Below are positions 1 through 8,303 of a stretch of 64,000 bases of DNA, in pieces. The notes under the pieces were generated by a model. It searched no databases and was not told where the DNA came from. It was given only the letters and a program-made list of their open reading frames with translations. Made by a program: the position numbers and the translations under genes. Origin of the DNA: Exserohilum rostratum (taxonomy: Eukaryota; Ascomycota; Dothideomycetes; Pleosporales; Pleosporaceae); contig CP111164.1 of the NCBI GenBank assembly GCA_026367775.1, forward strand, positions 682,001 through 746,000, read 5' to 3'. Positions within the stretch are counted from its first letter, which is position 1. Each line of letters begins with the position of its first letter.

Positions 1-2
1 TT

Positions 3-655
3 GAACAGGCGACTGGACGCACACAATGGGACCCACCCTCGAACATGCCACCCGGCCCATATGCTCCTCCAGCCGCCGGTGCACCATACATACCGCAGGG
101 TGGGCACGATGAGCGTGGCCTGTTCGGAAACACTCATGGTCATCAAGGACACGACTACACTGCTTCTGGACAGGCGACAAATGAAGCCGAGAAGAAGAAG
201 GGTCATTCCACAGCTATGCTTGCCGCTGCCGGTGTCGGAGGTATCGCGGCTGGTGCCTTTATTGGACACCAACTCGGTATGTTTCTCTTCTATCCCTATA
301 ATCTTAATCCATGTTCCGCCACTAACAACCCAAAGCCGATGACAGCAGCGATGACGAGAAAAGCCATGCTGCGCCACCGCCGGCAGCGGCGGCGGCGGCA
401 GCACCGGCAGCAGCAGCAGCCCCCGCTGCTGACCCCTACGGGTACAGCGCCGATCCCTACAGTGCACCCCCTCCATCAAACCCCTATGAGGATCATCCGG
501 CATTTGAAGAGCCCCCTCCAGTTCCCACTCATGACGAAGACGGTAGTTCGATCTCAAGTAGTGACCGTGAGTCCCTGGAGGAGAAGCGCCAGGAGCTCAT
601 TGAGGCGCAGGAAGAGTATCAAGAGGAGCTTGAGGAGGCTTACGGCTCAGACTAA
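3..655 (+). CDS. WW-domain protein, C-terminal part (5' end outside window)
   Basis: The reading frame is open at the left edge and begins inside the last strand of a WW domain (TGRTQWDPPS, with the second signature Trp and the following Pro). A Pro/Gly/Tyr-rich linker follows, then a Gly/Ala-rich hydrophobic stretch (AGVGGIAAGAFIGHQLG, around residues 70-90 of the visible part). After the intron comes an Asp/Ser and poly-Ala/Pro segment, then a charged, probably coiled C-terminal tail rich in Glu. Exons 3-276 and 336-655; the intron has a GTATGT donor and AAG acceptor and restores the frame as A-DDSSDDEK. WW domains bind Pro-rich ligands; the partner here is unknown. The family is clear only from the WW remnant, so no specific function is assigned. 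Confidence 0.75.
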
Positions 656-1262
656 GTTACCTCGCTCACTTATGATTTACTTTCTTTCCTTTACAATGCG
701 ATGCTATGGGCGGCGGGGTGTCACAATGTAACTTTGAGTAGAATTGAAACTACCAAAAATTGATTTCTTGTCATACAACAATGACTCGCAGCCATCCGTT
801 ACTGTAAATGTTATCTTTGGAGAATCGCCAACTAGTCAATTACATTGGAACTTCTTCAGTATGTTGGAAACAAACAATAATGGTTCAATTCTAGATTATA
901 ACCCCTCTCCTGACAGAGAGAGGGGACCTTTGAGAAGAACTACCCAAACTCCATCCTCCGCCAACCAACCAAGGTACCTTGACCCTCTCCGCCTTCACCA
1001 AGGATATAATATCGTGCTCCAAACCGAGTTCGTCTCCAAAAGGTAAAAGTTGAATATAGAGAGAAAGAGAGAGAGAGAGAGCAATGCACTCCCTTCTCTT
1101 TCTCTCTGTCTCTTGAATGTGCCATATGTTGCCCAACCCTGGGATTCCCCTCCCCCTTTCGTTCGTTATAATCGGCGTATTGTGTGTATCAATGTCGTAG
1201 GATAGGATGAATGGGAACAAGAAAAGAATTTGTGCTATGCTAGACTAGTTGAGAAGAAAAAA
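656..1262. other. Intergenic, convergent 3' ends
   Basis: This stretch lies between the WW-domain gene and the CYSTM gene, which are transcribed toward each other. It is AT-rich and holds a purine (GA) microsatellite. No gene is supported. Confidence 0.6.
1058..1081. repeat. GA-rich microsatellite
   Basis: An almost uninterrupted GA dinucleotide run of about 24 bases in the convergent intergenic region. It is a simple-sequence repeat of the kind that varies in length between strains. Confidence 0.8.
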
Positions 1263-1675
1263 CTAGCAGCAGTCGCAGCATTCTAGACAGTCGAGGCAGC
1301 ATTCGCAGGCTTCTCCGCAGAGCCAGCAGCAGCAGAGTGTTGCAAGACTATTTGTCGCGTTAGTGGATTCGTTCCGAATCTTTGTTGATGCGATGGGGTA
1401 ACTCACCAAGCAGTCAAGCATCCCCTGCTCTTCTTGGGCTCTTCCGGTGGTGGTGGAGGTGCTTGCTGGTAGGCCATCTGTCGCGCAAGAACAGTCAGTG
1501 TCGCGTTCTCTCTCTATCTTCATAACTTCATGTTTCACCAAACACAAAATGTGCTGTTGGATGGAAATTGAAAATCTTCAAGGAATAAGGTAAAACTCAC
1601 GGGCTGCTGAGGAGGAGGGCCATAGCCGGGCTGGGGAGGACCGTAGCCGGGTTGTTGTTGGTGCTGGTAGTCCAT
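1263..1675 (-). CDS. CYSTM-type small cysteine-rich tail-anchored protein
   Basis: Three exons (1675-1601, 1477-1407, 1347-1263) give a 76-residue protein. The N-terminal half is Gln/Pro/Gly/Tyr-rich with tandem PGYGPP units, the middle is Pro-rich and ends in a basic EEPKKSRG motif, and the last ~30 residues are a Cys-packed hydrophobic segment with 14 cysteines (ending LECCDCC). This layout, a disordered PGYGPP arm plus a terminal Cys-rich transmembrane module, is that of the CYSTM family, whose members attach to membranes and have been linked to stress and metal tolerance. Both introns have GTGAGT donors, and the Cys frame continues across the second junction (TG|T). The start is the first ATG of the PGYGPP frame. 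The family call is firm; the particular stress role is unknown. Confidence 0.8.
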
Positions 1676-3133
1676 TGCGTCGGTAGGGTTGACGTTGATT
1701 TAGAGATTAAACTTGTGGTTGTGTCGTGGCTGGTGAGAAGAGGCTGGTGAGACCCGTGGTGTGGCAAGAGCGCGCACAAAGATGGTAGTAAATGAGGCTT
1801 TGAAAGAAGTGGAGAGTGTGGCAGGTGAGATGTGTGTGGAATCTGTGGCACAAGACCTTGGCCTTTTACATATATACTTTAGGGGGGCGGAGGGACCCTT
1901 TCTTCTTAAGCACCAATGTTACATACGCGCCCTTTTCGGGATTGCACTGCCTTACTCGGCCAACGGAAATTGCGGATGCGCGTATGTCACGGTGTGCATG
2001 CTCACCCTCCACTAGCCTGTGCGTATGGGCATCAAATGGCCGAAAAAGAAGACGAGGGCGAGGCGGGTGAGCGTTACTGGCGCCACATGTGTGGCAGTCC
2101 AGGCGCTCCGCTGTGGCAGCTTCTCGGGTGAGAGTGACATGGGTGGGGCCTACCAAGCCACTGCTGTAACAGCAGATGCGGAACCCCGGCCTTTACGCGT
2201 GTGCAAAAGTCTTGGAAGGGGGCGCATGACTTGTGTGCATTGCTTGGGCATATGCAGAAACGCTTGGTATTCAGCGTCGGCGTCCCCTCGTGAGATTCGA
2301 CGCTTTTATCCTCGAAGTCGGAACATGTATGTATGCCTTTGGTGAGATCCCTCCCCCTTTTCACAATCTGATTCTTCCCATGCAGCAGCCTGTCATTGAA
2401 CAAACAACTAGGCCGTAGGATTCCCGCCGAGAAATCTGTGTTTTGATGTGAGGTTTTGTTCGCGTATCCATGGTTGCCGTGCTTTCCGCGCACTAGCCTC
2501 AAACGTGGCTTAGTCGTGGCGCTACCCTGCAGCTGGCAATCTTAGGCGGATCTAGTAACCGTGCCGTGGCTCAGTCATCCACAGTGCTGTTCACCTGGCT
2601 CCTCGAGCAAATATAGTTTTGTTGAAAGAAAAAGCATCCGCTCATTGTCTCTTCTTTCAACAATGCGTGCTTCTCCTGCTCGAGCTGGTAAGATCGTACC
2701 CATAAGTGGTGTCCCATTATCAAAAAACCCAAAGCTTTGGCACCGTATGTACCTATATGGGATGGGGCTGCATGTGGCTCGGGCGGCATAGCGCCAATCA
2801 GGAATCCGTAGTTGCCGAGTGCGCAGTCAATGACCCGAAAACCGAAGAGAAAGATTCTCAGCGGAACCCCGAGGCTCATGCGAAGGATTTCTTCTGAGGC
2901 ATTTGACAACAGGTCTTCCCAAACCAATCATTTTATTGTGGCGCAGCGCGCATCGTGGACATACGCAAAATGCCTCTCTGCGCAGAGTCGAGGTCATTCG
3001 GGGCTGCTTATGCTGCTTCCGGGACACACCCGGTAAATTACGCCGCCCAAGCATTTACGCGGGCGATTATATGTTTGGTCGCCGGCAAATATCGCAGTAA
3101 GCTTTGCGGCTAGATGCTTTATTCAAAGTAAGA
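1676..3133. other. Intergenic region, no firm gene
   Basis: The stretch lies upstream of the CYSTM gene and downstream of the glycosylase gene. Short open frames occur on both strands but show no family motif or consistent splicing. One weak candidate on the minus strand (2571-2879) is listed separately. Confidence 0.5.
2571..2879 (-). CDS. Uncertain small hypothetical protein
   Basis: An open frame of 102 codons starts at an ATG giving MSLGVPLRIFLFGFRVIDCA, a hydrophobic, possibly membrane-associated N-terminus, followed by a Pro/His-rich patch (AMPPEPHAAPSH). A possible donor after that patch and a TTACCAG acceptor would give an alternative charged C-terminus, so the 3' half is ambiguous. 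No family was recognised. It could be a small membrane protein or a chance frame. Confidence 0.2.
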   Translation of the reverse strand: MSLGVPLRIFLFGFRVIDCALGNYGFLIGAMPPEPHAAPSHIGTYGAKALGFLIMGHHLWVRSYQLEQEKHALLKEETMSGCFFFQQNYICSRSQVNSTVDD

Positions 3134-4117
3134 TTATTCTGTCGCGTTAACAACGGGTGCGCCCTTCACTGGTTGAGGCACAAAGCCTCGTTCAGCCCTT
3201 CTTTTCTGCACCCACTCGCCAAAGGGTTTCCAGATAGCCTCCTTTTCGGCAGGCTTCAGACTCGCAGCGAGGCCACTCGTGCTTGTAGTCACGAAAACTC
3301 TGGACCCCTTCCAAACATTGCCGTTCGCATCCAGCTCTTGTTCTCCGTCTTGTGGGCTCTTGCCCATGTTATGCTTTTCATCTTGCCATCCATACTTGAA
3401 ATCACTTTTCCCAGGATTCTTGCCATAGCGGTACCGCCATATCGCCTCCCAGATACCCTTTCCAACTATGCACACGGCTTCTGGTTTGTATTTGAGAAAC
3501 TTCTCATCGAGCTTCGCCGTTCCTGCTTCCATCTCTTCTTTCGAAAGCTCAGCTGCGTCTTTGGATGGTCGTTCCACGATGTTTGTATTACCCATGCAGA
3601 ATAGGGCTGGAAGGCTGCGATCTTCTTCTGGTTTCAGTCGGCGGTCCGTCAGGCCTGAAGAATGAAGCAATTTCCAGAAGTGGTTTGACGGGTGTGCATA
3701 GGCATGTCCAGCAGTTGCAGTTTGGACACCAGGATTCGTGCCAACAAAAACGCAGATAAGATTTGGCTCCAATATGTCAACAAGCGGTGACAGGTGGGCA
3801 TATTTTGATGGAGCCGCATATTTACTGCTCTTGCGCTTCTTCTTCGGTCGTGAATCAGGTTCAGGGGCGCTTCTTACAGCTGCTATGGCGGTCGTTCTGG
3901 TGCGCTTTCTTGGCTGATGAAGACTTGTTGATGCTGAAGCTTCTTCCGACGGAACACCTGTCTCGGCATACGCGTATTTTGTCAATCGATCCTTGAATGA
4001 TGCTGATGGCGACGTCCCTGGTGCTTCGCTGGGTTCAGGGATATCGTCATTTGTCGAAGCGCGATGTGGCGTCCCTTCATCCGACATGCTAAGCTTTGCT
4101 GAGCGTGTGCGCGGCAT
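3134..4117 (-). CDS. TDG/MUG-type mismatch uracil/thymine DNA glycosylase
   Basis: Intronless, 327 residues. The first ~105 residues are disordered and basic (KKKRK near residue 92), a likely nuclear localisation region. The catalytic domain follows: motif 1 is GTNPG at 126-130, where the Asn is the position that activates water in this family (usual form GINPG), then HPSNHFWK at 142-149, which forms the uracil pocket. The second active-site loop is VTTSTSGL at about 276-283. Family 2 glycosylases remove uracil or thymine from G:U and G:T mismatches and start base-excision repair. In ascomycetes such an enzyme could act on deaminated cytosine; a link to methylation or repeat-induced mutation is inference only. 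The start is the first in-frame ATG, MPRTRSAK. Confidence 0.9.
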   Translation of the reverse strand: MPRTRSAKLSMSDEGTPHRASTNDDIPEPSEAPGTSPSASFKDRLTKYAYAETGVPSEEASASTSLHQPRKRTRTTAIAAVRSAPEPDSRPKKKRKSSKYAAPSKYAHLSPLVDILEPNLICVFVGTNPGVQTATAGHAYAHPSNHFWKLLHSSGLTDRRLKPEEDRSLPALFCMGNTNIVERPSKDAAELSKEEMEAGTAKLDEKFLKYKPEAVCIVGKGIWEAIWRYRYGKNPGKSDFKYGWQDEKHNMGKSPQDGEQELDANGNVWKGSRVFVTTSTSGLAASLKPAEKEAIWKPFGEWVQKRRAERGFVPQPVKGAPVVNATE

Positions 4118-5911
4118 CTTGGCTATTTAACGCGGATGTGATATTTTGTAGCTCCAGAAACTGCAGGTGGCATGAACAGCGGGTAGAGGGTCGGTTGGAC
4201 TGGGGAGGTGTTGCACGTGGTCCCGCGTTGTTTCCAAGATGGCGCGAACGCGTTGACGTCACCCCTGTCTCATCGTAAGCCGTCCCCAACGCCACCTTCA
4301 GACTAAATTTTCACAGACTTGACGGATGAGCCAGATGAAAGGGTACCGCCTCGGCATATGAAGCCGCTAACTACTACAACTAGTAACAGCAAAGGCTACT
4401 AGCACAGGCCGCATGCGAGACGACTTTGCCCTGTTGCTGCTGTGCGTTTTTATAAAAGAAACATCGAATTCCGATCATGCTAATATCTATAGCAGCTTCT
4501 ATTCTACTATCTCCATAAGCTTTTCGCCTCAAAGGCCAAGTCGTGGGCTTGCGCAAATCCACATTTACTACTACTATGGGCCTCTAAGGTGCAATCCCCA
4601 TTACCACAAACTTGTTCCATGATAGAAGAGGTTACTTGGATGATATACCACCATGAATCATCATTTTTTCTCAATTAAAACGCATAGCTTGCATGTCCCT
4701 TACTCTCTTTATTGTCCGCCATTTCATAAAGAACAGTTTATCCTGCAAAGCAATGCTAGTGATACAGCTCAGAACATCTCATGACACCCCTGCGTCTATC
4801 TCCACTCATTACCAGGCAAGGGCTCTCGTCCTAAGCCATATCGGCCATGTTACGCACGTTCCGCGCTGGGTTCAATATCCTTGGGTGAATCAATCGGCCC
4901 CGCGTTTCACTTTAACTGCGGGTAACGGACATCAATACAACAAATATTAGATAAGCAACATCGATGTGGCCACTGCCATTCCTTGATCACTCTATGGTTT
5001 GTGGTGGTATAAAACCTAAAGTTGCGATTTTTTCTTGCCAGGTAATTTTTAACCCGTGAATATGATGCAGCAAGCTATCAATAACTCGACCTAGGATCGA
5101 AACAAACTCACGAAAAAATTAACTATGCTGTTTGCCGGCCTTATTCTCCATATTGAAACAGCTTGACGCTGTGTGACCAGTCAATCCAAAATTCGTTAAT
5201 CACACTGTTATAACAGATCATACATGAACCTTGGGATATATCTCATCAGATCTAAGATATACAGCTCCGCGCGGCTATGAACCGTAGTTTCATCATGCGT
5301 TTTGAATGCATGAATATCTGCTGATCAGATTTAATGCAAAAAATCGTAAGTGAAACATTGGGAATTGTACGTAAGTAGACAGGGGTAGGTAGGGACACAG
5401 ACGTAGTAGAGTATATGTAGTTAGGTGATGGTGGTGTTCTCATGAAATCAATCGCCCGCAGAGCAAAGTCTTTCTTACAGCCAAATTGATCTTTTCGAAA
5501 AGTATCATTCTTCGTAAATCAATTATGGTACATAATACAGCCTATGTTTTCTGTACAGGGTAGAGGGTGTAGTGTCTCTCTGCTGTCTTATATTGCAAAG
5601 TCTACAACGTTGTGAGATATGCTACACTGGCATATCGAAACCACATGAAGAATTATACAAAACCAAGCACCAGCAAGAGACTTTACTCCCTAAATATTTA
5701 TGTGTCGCAACAAGAGGAAGTTGCCTTTTAGAGTAAAGTAGGCCCGTCTTCGGAAGAAAAATAGGGGCGTTAATAGGTGCTATCTAGATCGTAAGCACTA
5801 TAAGAAATTACTCACGCGCTAAGTACGAACCGGGGGTCCTATAAAACAACAGCTATAGCTTTCTATTTTGCTTTCCACCTATTTCTTTTCTTTTCTATCA
5901 AAAGGAATAAA
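4118..5911. other. AT-rich intergenic tract upstream of the effector candidate
   Basis: Visibly more AT-rich than the housekeeping blocks, with short homopolymers and few long open frames. It contains a TATA-like element just before the small secreted protein gene. No other gene was recognised. Confidence 0.55.
5840..5847 (+). promoter_or_regulatory. TATA-like element before the secreted protein gene
   Basis: TATAAAAC lies 72 bases upstream of the start codon at 5912, a spacing compatible with a strong fungal core promoter followed by a short pyrimidine-rich leader (CTTTTCTTTTC). Assignment is by sequence and position only. Confidence 0.45.
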
Positions 5912-6308
5912 ATGCACGCTCTTTACTTCCTCCTTCTGCCACTATGGCTCGTATCTGCCAACCCCATCGAGAAGCAAGATGCCCCCGTTGAGAAGCGAGG
6001 GGGCTGCTCTTGGGAAGAGGGAGGCTGCTGGGGTGTAAGTATTCCTAAAACAAAAAATTTCGAGTTATACATAGTCCTAATTTATTACACAGACATGTTA
6101 TCGTACGACATCCACTGGCCCTGACATTTGCTCAACACCAAATAAGCACGGAACAACAGTGGATTTTAACTGTGGTGGTTGGCTACCTAGAGTAAGTAAC
6201 TACACTGAAATAAGAAGTAAAGATCTGTATACTAAATCGATACAGTGCGGCACCACCATGTCAAATTTCCAGTGCAAGGCCTTTAGCAACGCTGAAACTA
6301 GGTGCTAG
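5912..6308 (+). CDS. Small secreted eight-cysteine protein (candidate effector)
   Basis: Three exons (5912-6034, 6093-6191, 6246-6308) encode 94 residues. Both introns start GTAAGT and end ACAG. Residues 1-16 form a signal peptide (MHALYFLLLPLWLVSA); a short acidic propeptide ends in a Kex2-type Lys-Arg at 28-29. The predicted mature chain of about 65 residues has eight cysteines, at 32, 39, 43, 54, 68, 75, 84 and 94, enough for four disulfides, with Gly-rich loops. The second intron is 54 bases, in frame and without a stop, so a retained form would add 18 residues. The gene stands alone in an AT-rich tract, the usual setting of plant-pathogen effectors. No named family was recognised; it could equally be an antimicrobial or other apoplastic protein. 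Confidence 0.65.
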
Positions 6309-6856
6309 CGTCGACATGTCGTAGGAAGGTAATCCTCTTATGACAAGAATGAATGCCCTGTAGCAGAACACGATCTCAATAGATGATCTTACACACATGG
6401 CTGGGAAGCGCTCGGAGAATCTTCTTGTTCTGTCGCTGAAACAACGCTTGGATATTAATGGACAATTAAACCTTCGTCTTAGAAAGGCATAAGAAATCTC
6501 ACTTTTAATCTCTGAAGCTGAAAAGGCTAGCATATCTGTTTCAGGACCACTGCTTATGTGAATAGATTTCACTTAACAAACTGACACCAAAGTAAAAGTT
6601 GCTTCACCTGCTGAGTGATGGTCTCATATGGCCACAGTTTAAAAGATGCAACATTTTGAACTGATTTGAGAGCAGTAACGATGTCAAAAACCCCTGTATA
6701 CAACGAAATAACTTTTTTTTCTCGATGAGCTAACCGCTTCGATGGTTGCCATGTTAGGCACATATCTTTTCTTGCCAGCCTACTGTACATAATAACCCAC
6801 ACTTTTTTTGTGTTTACACATATTTACAAACAACAAATACAAGCCAACGCCCTCGT
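6309..6856. other. AT-rich intergenic region
   Basis: Lies between the 3' end of the secreted protein gene and the 3' end of the type III polyketide synthase gene, which converge. Only short frames without recognisable motifs are present. Confidence 0.55.
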
Positions 6857-8303
6857 CTAACTCACATCTTTCACAACAGCCGCATGTCTCCCCATGAACT
6901 TCCTCGACAACCGCGAGTACAGCGCACAGCAAAACGAAACCATCCTGCCATGCTGATGCACAGCCGGCGTCGTTGCAACATGAGTAACGTTAGCACCAGC
7001 ACTATCGCTGCGACACCGGCTCATGATACACATCTCAACTGTGAGCCCCGGTCCAAAGCTCACAGCCGCGACGTCATTTCTGCCTGGCCCTAAACGTCGC
7101 ATTTTGTCTAGCACGATGAGTACAGAGGCACTGGAAGAGTTACCATGGGTCGCGTAGACATCGAGGGAGGCGCGGATGTGCGAGTCGGAGAGATGCAGGG
7201 CGTGCTTTGCGCCATGTAGGATTGCAGCGCCGCCTGGATGAACTGCCCAGTCAAAGTCTGTTGGTTTGCGGAGTGATGATGTCCTGGTGGTAGCTGGTGT
7301 GTTGCATAGTTGCTGGAACATTGGTGCTATAGCGCTGACTGCTGCCTTGGGGACGTCTTTACTGATGGTTGCTATCATGCCTTTGTATGTAGTCAGCACA
7401 AGTATCGATGCACTTCGTATATAGACTTGACATACCATTCTTCTCAAAATCATAAGACATGTATCCTGCCGTCCCCGGCACCACCATACTTGCCCACTCC
7501 CTCAACTGGAAAACAGCAGTTTGCTCAGTTCTTAGCGCAAGACCATTGCATACAACCAGTGCAGCAGCCGCGTCGGAAAAAAGCGCTGGTGCAATATGTA
7601 ATGTTTCGTCTCCAGTTTGCACGATATTGTGGAGCTCAGTCCTGAAAAACAAACTGCAGAGCTCGCAGGCAGTGACGAGCACGCGGGCGGGTCGGCCCTT
7701 CAAGGCTGCGGCAGCCGCAATGTCAGCTGCAGCTCGCAAGGCAGAGAGGCCGCCTGCACAGCCTACGCCTTGGAGAAGGACGCGCTGAACGCTGGGGCCT
7801 AAGCCTAGTCTCTGGCAGACGAAGAGATCGTAGCCTGGGTTGCCTTGATCGGTGCATGTGACGGCAACGAGATGTGTTATGTCATTTGCAGTGATGCCTG
7901 ATTCTTTCATCGCCTTTTTACATGCTGACGTAGCGAGGTCAACGCCTTTGGTACGGAAAATGCGGGAGAGCTCGGTAAGGCTTGGTGGCTGTGCATCTTT
8001 CTGAGTCAAGGTGCTGAAATCGGATACGGCGGGGCGAGATTGGATTTGCGTTTTGGTGTTGAAGTCGATGAGCTTTTGGAGACTGTGATGCTGATGTGAG
8101 AAAAAGCAGGGCGAAAGGCAGGGCGTTTTACGGGGAAGGGGCGTATGAATGATGAGAAGTGCGTACCCTGGTGAGGAGGAATGATGTTCAGGGTATAAAG
8201 ACTCGACGATGTTGCCAAAATCCTCTTGTTTAATTGTGTTTGTTGGGTACTCATGGCCCAACCCAGTGATGTACACAGCGTTCGTTTTGTTACTGCGTGT
8301 CAT
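6857..8303 (-). CDS. Type III polyketide synthase (chalcone/stilbene synthase family)
   Basis: Three exons (8303-8167, 8082-7436, 7380-6857) give 435 residues. The catalytic triad is present: Cys154 in GVGCAGG, His309 in AVHPGG and Asn342 in THGNSSSA. These residues load an acyl-CoA starter, decarboxylate malonyl-CoA and catalyse chain extension. The N-terminal YITGLGHEYP and the LYPEHHSSSPG-LQKLIDFN junction agree with the family, which supports the first intron; the second rejoins EKN-GMIATISKD. Fungal members make alkylresorcinols, alkylpyrones or related phenolics; the starter and product cannot be read from the sequence. No tailoring enzyme is adjacent, so it appears to stand alone. Its neighbours are a secreted Cys-rich protein and a decayed tract. 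Confidence 0.93.

Noticed and set aside
2074..2502. 142-codon minus-strand frame
   Set aside because: No motif, mixed Cys/His composition without pattern, overlapped by plus-strand frames of similar quality.
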